Positions 15,819-24,537 of a DNA stretch of 64,000 nucleotides are shown here, piece after piece (positions within the stretch are counted from its first letter, which is position 1; every line of letters begins with the position of its first letter). The translations under genes and the position numbers were made by a program. Under the pieces are notes generated by a model that did not search any database, was not told where the DNA came from, and saw nothing but the letters and a program-made list of their open reading frames with translations. This DNA is from Variovorax sp. PMC12 (lineage in GTDB: Bacteria; Pseudomonadota; Gammaproteobacteria; Burkholderiales; Burkholderiaceae_C). The DNA is taken from NCBI RefSeq assembly GCF_003019815.1, contig NZ_CP027773.1, positions 1,995,001 to 2,059,000 of the forward strand. The letters are read 5' to 3'.

Positions 15819-17644
15819 CGGGCGCGCTGCTCCTCTTCCTTCTTGCAGCCCCCGCGGCCTTTGCCCAGGCCGGCGCGGAGGCCCCCGCGCTGCGCGTGGA
15901 GGCCGTGCGCGGCAACGGCTGGAACGACACAGCCCCGCCCGCCGAGGGCTGGACGCCCGTCACCCTGCCCGACAGCTGGGCCGCGCGCTGGCCGGGCTTC
16001 GACGGCGTGGTCTGGTACAGGCTGACCTGGGACCAGCCCGCGCAGGTGCACGAAGCCGGCCTGCTGCTGCACTACCTGAACATGGCCGGCGAGGTGTCGC
16101 TCAACGGCACGCCGATCTCGCGCGACGACAGCCTGGTCGAGCCGCTCACGCGCGCCTGGAACACGCCGCGCTACTGGCTGCTGGCGCCGCCGCTGCTCAA
16201 GCCCGGCACCAACACGCTGCTGGTGCGGGTGTCGGGCCTGTTCGCCTACCAGGCCGGGCTGGGGCCTGTGAGCCTGGGCACGCCGGCCGCGATGCAGGCG
16301 GATTTCGAGCGCGAGCGCCTGATCCGCCGCGACCTGCAGGTGCTGGGCCTGGCGGTGAGCGCGGCGGCCTCGGCCTTCTTCGCCGCGCTGTGGCTGCTGC
16401 GCCGGCGCGAGACGGCCTATGGCTGGTTCGCGCTGATGTCGGTGCTGTGGCTGCTGTTCGGCTACAACCAGATCGCGACCAGCCCCTGGCCCTTTGCCAG
16501 CAACCACGGCTGGCAGGCGCTGAACGTTTCCCTGCTGCTGGTGTTCGGCGTGTCTTACGTGGTCTTCGCGCTGCGCTTCTGCGGGCGGCGCATGCCGCGC
16601 CTGGAGGGCGCGGCGCTGCTGCTGGCGATGGCCGGCGTGCTCGACCTGTGGCTGGCGCCCGGTGCCGACCTGATCGCGCACCGCGCCATCTGGACCCTGG
16701 TGGGCGGGCTCACGGTCATGGCCGTGAACGGCACCGCCATCGTGCATGCCCTGCGCCACCGCGACAGCCCGATGCGCCCCCTCGCCCCGTTCATGGCGGT
16801 GTCGGCGCTCACCGATGCGCACGACCTGCTGGTGTTCACGCAGATCATCGACAGCAACACCTACTACACGACGATGTCCTCGTACATCCTGCTGCTGGGC
16901 ATGGCGCTGACGCTGGCCGCGCAGTTCGTGAAGAGCCTCGAGCGCATCGAGAACTTCAACACCGAACTCATCGAGGAAGTGAACGCCGCCAAGGCCGAGC
17001 TGGCCGCCACGCTGGCGCAGCAGCATGCGCTGGAGCTGACGCATGCGCGCATCGGCGAGCGTGTGAACCTGGTGAGCGACCTGCACGACGGACTCGGCGG
17101 CATGCTCGTGGGCAGCATCGCCAAGCTGGAGCGCACGCCCGGGGACCTCGGCGCACCCGAGCTGCTCGCCATGCTCAAGCATCTGCGCGACGACCTGCGG
17201 CTGATCATCGACGCCACCGGCCGCGACGACGGCGCCCGCGCACTGGGCGAGCTGCTGGCGCCGATGCGCTACCGCAGCACGCAGCTGCTGGAGGCCAGCG
17301 GCATCGACTGCCGCTGGAGCGTGTCGAACATCGAGACGCTCGAGCTGCCCGCGTCACAGAGCCTCGACCTGATGCGCTTCCTGCAGGAGGCGCTGACCAA
17401 CGTGCTCAAGCACAGCGCCAGCCGGCGCGTGGACGTGAGCGTGGCGCGCGCCGGTGCGGAGCTTCGGCTCAGCGTGCGAGACGACGGACGTGGCTTTGCC
17501 GTGGAGAACATCGAGAAGGCCGCCGGTGCTGGCCTGCGCAGCCTGCATGCCCGCGCGCGGCGGCTCGGGGCGCAGCTGCAGCTGCAGTCACGGCCCGGCG
17601 AAACGCAGGTGCTGCTGCGCATGCCGCTGGCCGCGCAGGCCTGA
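15728..17644 (+). CDS. 7TM-type membrane histidine kinase
   Basis: Up to 638 residues. After a signal-like hydrophobic stretch ending in PAAFAQ there is a periplasmic jelly-roll-like domain (WTPVTLPDSWAARWPGF, VVWYRLTW, VSLNGTPI), then seven predicted membrane helices (about 190-400), a coiled segment, a dimerisation region with His453 in VSDLHDGLGG, and an ATPase domain with EALTNVLKHS and DDGRGF. This is the 7TMR-DISM layout with a HisKA_3-type kinase, the usual partner of NarL-type regulators. The only ATG (15728) lies inside the regulator gene; a CTG at 15812 just at that gene's end is an alternative start. Ligand unknown. Confidence 0.88.
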   Translation: MPHQEHLPQAGRQLAHRSRLPGAAAWLAALTGALLLFLLAAPAAFAQAGAEAPALRVEAVRGNGWNDTAPPAEGWTPVTLPDSWAARWPGFDGVVWYRLTWDQPAQVHEAGLLLHYLNMAGEVSLNGTPISRDDSLVEPLTRAWNTPRYWLLAPPLLKPGTNTLLVRVSGLFAYQAGLGPVSLGTPAAMQADFERERLIRRDLQVLGLAVSAAASAFFAALWLLRRRETAYGWFALMSVLWLLFGYNQIATSPWPFASNHGWQALNVSLLLVFGVSYVVFALRFCGRRMPRLEGAALLLAMAGVLDLWLAPGADLIAHRAIWTLVGGLTVMAVNGTAIVHALRHRDSPMRPLAPFMAVSALTDAHDLLVFTQIIDSNTYYTTMSSYILLLGMALTLAAQFVKSLERIENFNTELIEEVNAAKAELAATLAQQHALELTHARIGERVNLVSDLHDGLGGMLVGSIAKLERTPGDLGAPELLAMLKHLRDDLRLIIDATGRDDGARALGELLAPMRYRSTQLLEASGIDCRWSVSNIETLELPASQSLDLMRFLQEALTNVLKHSASRRVDVSVARAGAELRLSVRDDGRGFAVENIEKAAGAGLRSLHARARRLGAQLQLQSRPGETQVLLRMPLAAQA

Positions 17645-17655
17645 ACGGAACTGCC

Positions 17656-18480
17656 TCAGTCGGCCCAGACCACCGTGCCGGTCCACGCCGTGGCGAGCAC
17701 GACGATGCCGAACACGATGCGATACCAGGCGAACGGAACGAAGTTGTGGGTGCTGATGTAGCGCAGCAGCCAGCGCACGCACAGCCACGCACTCACGAAC
17801 GAGAACACCAGCCCCACGGCGAACAGCGGAATGTCGGCCACCGACAGCAGCGCGCGCTCCTTGTAGAGGCTGTACACGCCCGCGCCGATGAGCGTCGGGA
17901 TGGCCAGGAAGAAAGAGAAGTCGGTCGCCGCCTGCCGCGACAGCCCCAGCAGCATGCCGCCGATGATGGTCGAGCCGCTGCGGCTGGTGCCGGGGATCAT
18001 CGCGAAGCACTGCACCAGTCCGACCTTGAGCGCGTCCCAGGGCGTCATGTCGTCCACGTGCTCGATGCGCACCGAGCCCGGCGGCCGCTTTTCGGCCCAG
18101 AGAATGATGAAGCCGCCGATGATGAAGGTGCTTGCCACCACGGTCGGGATGAACAGGTGCGCCTTGATGACCTTGCCGAACAGCAGGCCCAGCACCACCG
18201 CCGGCAGGAAGCCGATGAAGATGTTCAGCGCCAGCCGCTGCGCCCGCGGCTGCCGGGGCAGCGCGACCACGGTCGACCTGATCTTTTCCCAGTAGACCAG
18301 CACCACCGCGAAGATCGCGCCGGTCTGGATGGCGATGTCGAAGACCTTGGCCTTGTCGTCGTCGAAGCCGAGCAGCGAGCCGGCAAGAATGAGGTGGCCG
18401 GTCGACGAGATCGGCAGGAATTCGGTCAGCCCCTCCACGATGCCCATGATGGCGGCCTTGACCAGCAAAACGATGTCCAC
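17656..18480 (-). CDS. uppP: Undecaprenyl-diphosphatase UppP (BacA)
   Basis: A 274-residue membrane protein that recycles undecaprenyl pyrophosphate to the monophosphate carrier for peptidoglycan and other cell-surface polymers. Both catalytic signatures are present: EGLTEFLPISSTGHLIL near the N-terminus and MIPGTSRSGSTI in the middle. The GTG start at 18480 is chosen because AAGGAG lies five bases upstream; an ATG eight codons earlier has no such site. It converges on the sensor kinase gene, with 11 bases between the two stops. Confidence 0.95.
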   Translation of the reverse strand: MDIVLLVKAAIMGIVEGLTEFLPISSTGHLILAGSLLGFDDDKAKVFDIAIQTGAIFAVVLVYWEKIRSTVVALPRQPRAQRLALNIFIGFLPAVVLGLLFGKVIKAHLFIPTVVASTFIIGGFIILWAEKRPPGSVRIEHVDDMTPWDALKVGLVQCFAMIPGTSRSGSTIIGGMLLGLSRQAATDFSFFLAIPTLIGAGVYSLYKERALLSVADIPLFAVGLVFSFVSAWLCVRWLLRYISTHNFVPFAWYRIVFGIVVLATAWTGTVVWAD

Positions 18481-18634
18481 GCGTACTCCTTGAAAGAGCC
18501 GCAATTATCACGATGGCGCCGGCGGCCGGCGTTCAGGTGCAGGTCAGCATACCTAGTTCAGGTGATATGCCGCGGCGCCGCGTTGACCCATAGTGGAAAC
18601 CGCCCGGACGGGTTGATCCGGGGGAGTTTCACCG

Positions 18635-19519
18635 ATGCCCACCTCCACCCTCGCGGACCGCCTCGAAGAGCATGTCTCGACTGCCGAAGACCATGGCGAA
18701 GACCGCCGCAAGAACGCGCGGGACATCGAGGAGGAGCAGTGCGCATCGATGCGGCGGGTGGTCCGGGCCACCGGCGCCTCGGCCGGCGAGTTGCGCCAGC
18801 TGATGCAACGGCTGCGCGAGATCGACCGCGCCGGCCACGGCACCGGCATCGTGGCGCAGGGGCACATTGCCGCCGACCGCATGGAATCGGTCATGCAGGA
18901 GCTGGACCTGGGTGACGGCATCGCCGCCGGACAGCGCACCGACGCGGCCCAGAGCATCGACTTCTGGCTGCTCGAGCCGCTGGACCCGGCGCACGACAAG
19001 AAGTGGTACGCCCGCTGGAAGTTCTGGAGCTTCATCCTCGGCGCCGCCGCGCCCGAGGTCTCGCTCACCCTTCAGGGGCTGGCCCTGCGCCCGACCGAGC
19101 CCGGCGACGCGCATGCCGACCTGGTGGCCAAGGCGCGCAAGGTGCTCGAGAGCTGGCGCCGCACCTCCGAGGCGCTGTTCTGGGGCGCCTTCGAGTGCTA
19201 TGTGCGGCAGCAGTCGTTCTCGCTGGAGACGCAGGCCTACCTGCTGCGCTGCATTGCCGCCGTCTTCGCGGGCGACCCGATGAAGCTGTCGAACGCGCAG
19301 AGCGAGGAGCTCACACGCATCCTCGCAGACACCTACTGCGACGCGCTCGGCACGTCGGCGACCATGCCTTCGGCGGACATCTACCGGCGCCTGTCGCAGG
19401 GCCTGGAGGGCACCGACCGCGAGAGCTTGGTCACGCGCCGGCTGGGCCGCGGCGATGCGGCGCAGATCGCGATGACGGCGCTGTTCTCGGTCATCGAAAA
19501 CACGCGCGCCTCACGCTGA
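18635..19519 (+). CDS. Hypothetical protein, unrecognised family
   Basis: A 294-residue soluble protein with no signal peptide or membrane segment. It begins nine bases after a strong GGGGGAG ribosome site. The N-terminal third is highly charged and probably helical (RLEEHVSTAEDHGEDRRKNA). The middle has an aromatic cluster FWLLEPLDPAHDKKWYARWK that may mark a folded domain, and the C-terminal half is predicted helical. I do not recognise the family. It runs toward the racemase-like gene, with which its stop overlaps by a few bases. Confidence 0.75.
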   Translation: MPTSTLADRLEEHVSTAEDHGEDRRKNARDIEEEQCASMRRVVRATGASAGELRQLMQRLREIDRAGHGTGIVAQGHIAADRMESVMQELDLGDGIAAGQRTDAAQSIDFWLLEPLDPAHDKKWYARWKFWSFILGAAAPEVSLTLQGLALRPTEPGDAHADLVAKARKVLESWRRTSEALFWGAFECYVRQQSFSLETQAYLLRCIAAVFAGDPMKLSNAQSEELTRILADTYCDALGTSATMPSADIYRRLSQGLEGTDRESLVTRRLGRGDAAQIAMTALFSVIENTRASR

Positions 19520-20155
19520 TGAGCGCCGGCGCAGCGCGCGCACCGCGCTGTCGACGGTAGTCAGCACCGGCAGGCCGCTGGCCGCTTTGCAGGCGGCGCG
19601 CGCCCGCGCCATGCTGAACTGCGCCAGCGCCAGGCGCGTGCAGCCGCGCTCGCGCAATGCGGCGGCCTGGGCGGCGATGAGCGCGTCGTGCCGCTGCACG
19701 TCGCCGGCGTTCAGCGCATCGAGCGCGCCTTCGGCCAGCGCGAGTTCAAGCGGCGTTCCTTGCGGGAATTCGGGCGGCATCGACGCCAGCGTGGGCGCGA
19801 AGGTGGCGATCAGCCCCAGCCGGCCCTGCCCTTGCGCCGCCTCGTCGATCATGGCCTCGTTGGGCTTGAGCACCGGAATGCCCGCATGCCGCCGCGCCAC
19901 CGCCTCGATGCAGGGCCCGAAGGCCGAGCAGGTGAAGAGAATGCCGCGCGCCCCGGTGTCCACCGCGTACTGCGCCAGGCGCTGGAAGCGCTCGTGCATC
20001 GCCTCGTCGAGCCCCCTGCCGCCCCGCGCGAGATCGGCCGAGAGGCTGTCGTCGAGCAGGTTCATGCGCTGCGCCTCGGGCCAGTCGCGCGCGAAGGCCT
20101 CGTTGATGGGAGCGACGGAGTGCGAGAGCGCGTGGATCAGGGCAATGCGGGTCAT
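19511..20155 (-). CDS. Asp/Glu/hydantoin racemase-like protein
   Basis: A 214-residue protein of the aspartate/glutamate racemase fold. The first active-site Cys region reads ILFTCSAFGPC (Cys76, Cys82). The second motif, normally a Cys in LGCTH-like context, here reads LALAQFSMARARA and lacks Cys. Two-base racemases need both residues, so this member may catalyse a one-base reaction such as decarboxylation or isomerisation, or have a different chemistry; that is inference. Its start lies 13 bases after the stop of the amino-acid binding protein, so they form one operon. Confidence 0.82.
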   Translation of the reverse strand: MTRIALIHALSHSVAPINEAFARDWPEAQRMNLLDDSLSADLARGGRGLDEAMHERFQRLAQYAVDTGARGILFTCSAFGPCIEAVARRHAGIPVLKPNEAMIDEAAQGQGRLGLIATFAPTLASMPPEFPQGTPLELALAEGALDALNAGDVQRHDALIAAQAAALRERGCTRLALAQFSMARARAACKAASGLPVLTTVDSAVRALRRRSSA

Positions 20156-20168
20156 GGGGTCGTCGGTG

Positions 20169-21083
20169 TCAGATGCCTCTGGACGAGGGATTCGCGAACG
20201 CGTCCTTCGTCTCTGCGTTGAGCGGGTAGTTGATGTTGATGCCCTTCGGCGGAATCGGCGACATGAACCACCGCGCGTAGAGCTTCTCCATCTCGCCCGA
20301 CTTCATCATGCCCGACACCACGCGGTCGACCAGCGCCTTGAAGGCCGGGTCGTCCTTGCGGAACATCAGCGACTGGTTCTCGGTGCGCAGGCTTTCGCCG
20401 GTGATGGTGAAGTCCTTCGGGTTGCGCGCATTGGCGAGCTGGCCGGCCAGCAGGATGTCGTCGAGCACGAAGGCATGGGCGCGGCCGCTTTCCACCAGCA
20501 GGAAGGAATCGCTGTGGTCCTTGCCCGGGAGGTTGGTCACGTCGAGGCCGCGGCCGCGGTCGGCTTCCCGCAGCAGCCGGAACGAGGTGGTGCCGCTGGT
20601 GGTGGCCACCGTCTTGCCCTGCAGGTCGGCGATGCTCTTTATGCCCGAATCGGCCTTGACCAGCATGCGCACGTTGTAGCGGAAGATGTCCGGCGAGAAC
20701 GCCACCTGCTTCTGCCGCTCGACCAGGTTGGTGGTGGAGCCGCACTCGATGTCGACCGTGCCGTTCTGCACAAGCGGGATGCGGTTGGCGGAGGTCACGG
20801 CCTGGTACCTGATGTCGATGTTCGGCATCTTCAATTCCGTCTTCAGCGCGTCGACGATGCGGTTGCAGATGTCGATGCTGTAGCCGATCGGCCTGAGGTT
20901 GCCGTCGAGGTAGGAGAAGCCGAATGACGACTCGCGGTAGCCGAAGGTGATGGCGCCGCTGGCCTTGATCTTGGCGAGCGTGTCGCTCTCCTGCGCCTGT
21001 GCTGCGCCCAGGGGCAGCAGGGACGCGAAAACCAGCGCGAACGCGGCGGCACCGCATGAAGACAGCGGACGAAGCTTGGGCAT
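20169..21083 (-). CDS. Amino acid ABC transporter binding protein, GltI-like
   Basis: A 304-residue periplasmic binding protein of family 3. The signal peptide ends near AAQAQ (about residue 31). The sequence ITFGYRESSFGFSYLDG, PIGYSIDICNRIVDALK and VQNGTVDIECGSTTNL is typical of glutamate/aspartate binding proteins. No permease or ATPase gene of this type is nearby, so it must use a transporter encoded elsewhere or act as a sensor partner. It lies 54 bases after the aminotransferase gene on the same strand. Confidence 0.92.
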   Translation of the reverse strand: MPKLRPLSSCGAAAFALVFASLLPLGAAQAQESDTLAKIKASGAITFGYRESSFGFSYLDGNLRPIGYSIDICNRIVDALKTELKMPNIDIRYQAVTSANRIPLVQNGTVDIECGSTTNLVERQKQVAFSPDIFRYNVRMLVKADSGIKSIADLQGKTVATTSGTTSFRLLREADRGRGLDVTNLPGKDHSDSFLLVESGRAHAFVLDDILLAGQLANARNPKDFTITGESLRTENQSLMFRKDDPAFKALVDRVVSGMMKSGEMEKLYARWFMSPIPPKGININYPLNAETKDAFANPSSRGI

Positions 21084-21137
21084 GAAACGCTCCTCGGAAC
21101 GACGGTTGAAGAAAAAAGCGAAGGGGGAAAGCGGCTC

Positions 21138-22472
21138 TCAGCGCGCGGCGGCGCGCGTCACGGCGTCGATCGATTCGGCCAGGCGCTCGACGATCCGCCG
21201 CAGGTCTTGCCGGGTGGCGATGAAGGGCGGCGCCAGCAGCACGTGGTCGCCCTGCCGACCATCGACCGTGCCGCCGAAGGGGTAGCACAGCAGGCCGCGC
21301 GCCATCGCGTCTTTCTTGACGGCCGCATGGACCTTGAGCGCCGGGTCGAACGACGTCTTGTCCGCGCGGTCGGCCACCAGCTCGAGGCCCCAGAAGAAGC
21401 CGCGGCCGCGGATGTCGCCCACGTGCGGATGCGCGCCCAGCGCCTCGGCCAGCATGGCACCGAAGACGATGCCGTCCTCGCGAACCTTTGCAACGAGGCC
21501 GTCGCGCCGTATCACCTGCTGCACCGCGAGCGCGGCGGCGCAGGCCATCGGATGGCCGAGATAGGTGTGACCGTGCTGGAAGAAGCCGCTGCCCTTGGAC
21601 ATGGCCTCTACGATGCGGCGCTGCGCCAGCACCGCGCCCACCGGCTGGTAGCCGCCGCCCAGCCCCTTGGCGATGGTCATCAGGTCCGGCACCACCCCTT
21701 CCTGCTCGCAGGCGTGCAGCGTGCCGGTGCGGCCCATGCCGCACATCACCTCGTCGAGGATCAGCAGCACGCCGTATTTGTCGCAGACCTCGCGCACCGC
21801 CTTGAAATAACCGGGCACCGGCGCCAGCACGCCGGCCGTGGCGCCGCCCACCGTCTCGGCCACGAAGGCGATCACGCGGCCGGCGCCCTGCGCGAGGATG
21901 GCTGCTTCCAGCTCGGCCGCCAGGCGCAGGCCGTACTGCTCGGCGCTTTCGCCGGCGCGCTGCTCGCGATACGGGTAGCACGGCGACACATGCGTGGCCG
22001 GCACGAGGATGGGCGCAAAGGGCTCGCGCCGCCACGCGTTGCCGCCCACCGCCAGCGCGCCCAGCGTGTTGCCGTGGTAGCTCTGGCGGCGCGCGATGAA
22101 ATGGGTGCGCTGCGGCTGGCCGATTTCCACGAAGTACTGGCGCGCCATCTTGAGCGCCGCCTCCACCGCCTCGGAGCCGCCGCTCACCATGTACACGTGG
22201 CTCATGCCCCCGGGCGCCGAGCCGATGAGCTCGTCGGCCAGCCGCTCGGCCACGTCGCTCGTGAAGAAGCTGGTGTGTGCATAGGCCAGCGTGTCGATCT
22301 GCGCATGCATGGCCGCCAGTACCTCGGGATGCGCATGGCCGAGCGAAGACACGGCCGCGCCGCCCGAGGCGTCGAGGTATTCGCGCCCTTCGCGGTCGCG
22401 GATGTACATGCCGTGCGAGCCGGCGGCAACGGGCGGGGTCTGGCGGAGATGGCGGTGGAAGACGTGCGTCAT
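21138..22472 (-). CDS. Class III PLP-dependent aminotransferase
   Basis: A 444-residue enzyme of the omega-aminotransferase class. The PLP-binding Lys is K269 in IAKGLGGGYQP; the cofactor-contacting segments SGGSEAVEAALK, YHGNT and LILDEVMCG are all present. It transfers an amino group from an amine or amino acid to an oxo-acid; the substrate is not clear. It is the first gene of the minus-strand run that continues with the amino-acid binding protein and racemase-like gene, and it faces an RpiR regulator across three GGAAC-type boxes. Together these suggest a catabolic module for an amino compound. Confidence 0.92.
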   Translation of the reverse strand: MTHVFHRHLRQTPPVAAGSHGMYIRDREGREYLDASGGAAVSSLGHAHPEVLAAMHAQIDTLAYAHTSFFTSDVAERLADELIGSAPGGMSHVYMVSGGSEAVEAALKMARQYFVEIGQPQRTHFIARRQSYHGNTLGALAVGGNAWRREPFAPILVPATHVSPCYPYREQRAGESAEQYGLRLAAELEAAILAQGAGRVIAFVAETVGGATAGVLAPVPGYFKAVREVCDKYGVLLILDEVMCGMGRTGTLHACEQEGVVPDLMTIAKGLGGGYQPVGAVLAQRRIVEAMSKGSGFFQHGHTYLGHPMACAAALAVQQVIRRDGLVAKVREDGIVFGAMLAEALGAHPHVGDIRGRGFFWGLELVADRADKTSFDPALKVHAAVKKDAMARGLLCYPFGGTVDGRQGDHVLLAPPFIATRQDLRRIVERLAESIDAVTRAAAR

Positions 22473-22499
22473 GTCGGGCGGGATCGGTGGATTTTCTTT

Positions 22500-22583
22500 G
22501 GAACTAACGTTTCGCCCGAATTATTATTTGGAACATTTGTTCCGTCAACTGCCGCGATTGATCTCGTCCGGTACATTTGTTCC
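22500..22583. promoter_or_regulatory. Three GGAAC-type palindromic boxes, candidate RpiR operators
   Basis: The gap between the divergent aminotransferase and RpiR genes holds three related 14-base sites: GGAACTAACGTTTC at 22500-22513 (half conserved), the perfect palindrome GGAACATTTGTTCC at 22530-22543 and GGTACATTTGTTCC at 22570-22583. Starts are spaced 30 and 40 bases, close to three and four helical turns, so bound proteins would lie on nearly one face of the DNA. The location between the regulator and its likely target makes the RpiR protein the obvious ligand. Confidence 0.72.
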
Positions 22584-22618
22584 AACCGCAACAGAAGCCA
22601 TCAGGAAGAGACATCGCC

Positions 22619-23485
22619 ATGGGCGCCAAAGACCGGATCCGCGAGCGCTTCAACGAACTGAGCCCCGCGCTGCAGCAAGTGGCGCGCTACGTGCTCGACC
22701 ACCCGAACGAGGTGGTCACCGGCTCGATGCGCAACGTGGGCACGCGCTCGCAGAGCACGCCCGCCACGCTCGTGCGCTTCGCGCAGACTCTGGGCTTCGA
22801 GGGCTGGCCTCAGCTGAAGGAGGCGTTCGCCGCCGACATGGGGCTGGACGCCGACACATACGGCGAGCGCGCCAAGCAGCTGGTCGGCCGCGCCAGCGAC
22901 AAGAGCCTGACCGGGGAGATGTTCGAGGTGCAGCGCCGCAACCTCGAGGCCACCCACCGCCAGAGCGAGCAGGCGCTGCAGAAGGCCTGCGCGCTGATAG
23001 AAAAAGCCCCCGCCGTGCATGCGGCGGGCTTCCGGGCCTGCTTTCCTATCGCTTTTTCGTTCGTCTACGTGTATCGGCTCTTCCGCGACAGCGTGCACCT
23101 GGTCGACGGCCAGGGCGGCTCGCTGGAGATGCAGCAGCGCGCCTTCGCCAAGGGCGACGCGCTGGTGGTCGCGAGCTTCGCGCCCTACTCGCGCGAGGCG
23201 CTGCAGGTCACGGAGGCGGCCAAGACGGCGGGCTGCCGCATCGTCGCCATCACCGACAGCGCGGCCTCGCCGCTGTCGCTGTTGGCGGACGAGACGCTGC
23301 TGTTCACCATCAGCAGTCCATCGTTCTTCCCGTCGGTCGCGGCCGGCGTGGCGTTGACGGAGGCGCTGGTCGAACTGCTGGCCAGCCGCGCGGGCAAGCC
23401 GGGTATCCGGCGCATCGACCAGGCCGAAGCACAGTTGTTCGAATCGGGGGCGTACCTGGTGCCGCCGGCGGTGCGCGGAGGCTGA
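22619..23485 (+). CDS. MurR/RpiR family transcriptional regulator
   Basis: A 288-residue regulator with an N-terminal HTH_6 domain (RFNELSPALQQVARYVLDHPNEV, then TPATLVRFAQTLGFEGWPQLK) and a C-terminal SIS domain that usually binds a phosphosugar or related effector (IVAITDSAASPLSLLADETLL). The ATG at 22619 has AGGAAGAG nine bases or so upstream; an earlier ATG at 22577 lies within the operator region. Probably controls the divergent aminotransferase operon through the three boxes upstream. Confidence 0.92.
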   Translation: MGAKDRIRERFNELSPALQQVARYVLDHPNEVVTGSMRNVGTRSQSTPATLVRFAQTLGFEGWPQLKEAFAADMGLDADTYGERAKQLVGRASDKSLTGEMFEVQRRNLEATHRQSEQALQKACALIEKAPAVHAAGFRACFPIAFSFVYVYRLFRDSVHLVDGQGGSLEMQQRAFAKGDALVVASFAPYSREALQVTEAAKTAGCRIVAITDSAASPLSLLADETLLFTISSPSFFPSVAAGVALTEALVELLASRAGKPGIRRIDQAEAQLFESGAYLVPPAVRGG

Positions 23486-23503
23486 AGCCCCGCGCCGACC
23501 GGG

Positions 23504-24232
23504 TCAGGCCAGCGCGCGCACCCGGCCGCTCTGCTTGCCGAGGTGGCGCACCAGGAGGTCGCGGTTGGCGGTGATGTGCTCGCGCATGAGCGCCTCGGCG
23601 TCGACGGCTTCACCGCGGCTGAGCGACTCGACGATCTGGCGGTGTTCTTCCAGCGCGCGCTCGGCCTGCGCGCGGTGGTAGAGCGGCAACGACGCGTCGC
23701 GGTTGTGTGGGCGCAGATTGCTGTCGAAGATGATCGGCAACTGGTAGGCGCGGCCTACCGCCTCGCTCAGCCAGCGGTTCTCGGCCAGCATGAGCAGCTT
23801 GCGGTGGAATTCGAGGTTCAGGTCGTGCCAGCGCGTGGCGCGCTCGTCGCTCCAGCCGTCGGAGCGCATCACCTCGTGCTGCTCTGCGAGCATGGCCACC
23901 AGTTGTTCCAGCGCGGAGCCGTCCAGCCCGCGCTCGCCGACGATGCGGCAGCCCATGCCTTCGAGGTTGGCGCGCACGCTGAAGGCGTCGAACACGTCCT
24001 TGGCGTTGAAGCGGCGCACCTGGAAACCCTTGTTCGGCAGATAGACCAGCAATCCCTCGTCGGCCAGCCGCGCCATCGCGCCGCGCACAGGCGTGCGCGA
24101 CACGCCCAGCTCGTTGGCGAGGGTGATCTCCATCAGGTGGGAACCGGGTGCGATCGCACCGTCGAAGATGCGATTGCGCAGCGTATCGGCCACGGACAAC
24201 GCGCGTGTCCGGGAGGTATCTGGGGGGGTCAT
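23504..24232 (-). CDS. GntR family regulator with FCD domain
   Basis: A 242-residue regulator. The winged helix is near 10-75 (LANELGVSRTPVRGAMARLADEG), and the C-terminal all-helical FCD domain carries the metal/ligand His and Asp pattern (WHDLNLEFHRKLL, EHRQIVESL, REHITANRD). FCD regulators usually sense small carboxylic acids. The ATG at 24232 gives MTPPDTS; the open frame extends further upstream without a convincing start. It converges on the RpiR gene. Its target is not evident, since the upstream neighbour is an SPW protein. Confidence 0.9.
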   Translation of the reverse strand: MTPPDTSRTRALSVADTLRNRIFDGAIAPGSHLMEITLANELGVSRTPVRGAMARLADEGLLVYLPNKGFQVRRFNAKDVFDAFSVRANLEGMGCRIVGERGLDGSALEQLVAMLAEQHEVMRSDGWSDERATRWHDLNLEFHRKLLMLAENRWLSEAVGRAYQLPIIFDSNLRPHNRDASLPLYHRAQAERALEEHRQIVESLSRGEAVDAEALMREHITANRDLLVRHLGKQSGRVRALA

Positions 24233-24398
24233 CGGAAATCGGAAACGGTGCGCCCGGGATCGGGCCGCGCGGATGGTACGGCCCGGTATCAAAGCTTCAT
24301 ATCCCCGATTTCCGTAAAAATCAGTTTTCGGACTTTTTCGATGAACAGGCAAAAATTTATAACATTTACTAACACATTTAAGAATAATCACTGTAGTC

Positions 24399-24442
24399 GT
24401 ACTTGGGAAGTACTAAACGGCACCTTTTAGGTGCATTTTTTT
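24399..24442 (+). terminator. Tandem hairpins with T-run, possible end of a small RNA
   Basis: GTACTT-GGG-AAGTAC (24399-24413) is followed by GCACC-TTTTA-GGTGC (24420-24434), one A and seven T (24436-24442). This is the form of an intrinsic terminator on the plus strand. It lies in a 305-base AT-richer gap between the divergent GntR gene and the SPW gene, so there is no upstream plus-strand coding gene for it to end. The rest of the gap (24233-24398 and 24443-24537) shows no gene. A short untranslated RNA or a leader attenuator for the SPW gene are both possible. Confidence 0.5.
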
Positions 24443-24537
24443 ATGTTTCTGCCCGGCGACGCCTGCAAAACGGAACCGCGTTCTGAAATGAAGGTCAAAA
24501 ACTGGCGCGATGCCTTGTCGCGACAGGAGTAACAGCC

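Noticed and set aside
22980..23060. GC-rich hairpin (GCCCCCGCCG...CGGCGGGC) inside the RpiR gene
   Set aside because: It lies within an intact coding frame whose protein aligns well with the family through this region, so it needs no separate explanation.
23440..23452. GTTCGAATC motif resembling a tRNA T-loop
   Set aside because: It lies inside the RpiR coding frame and no cloverleaf can be folded around it.
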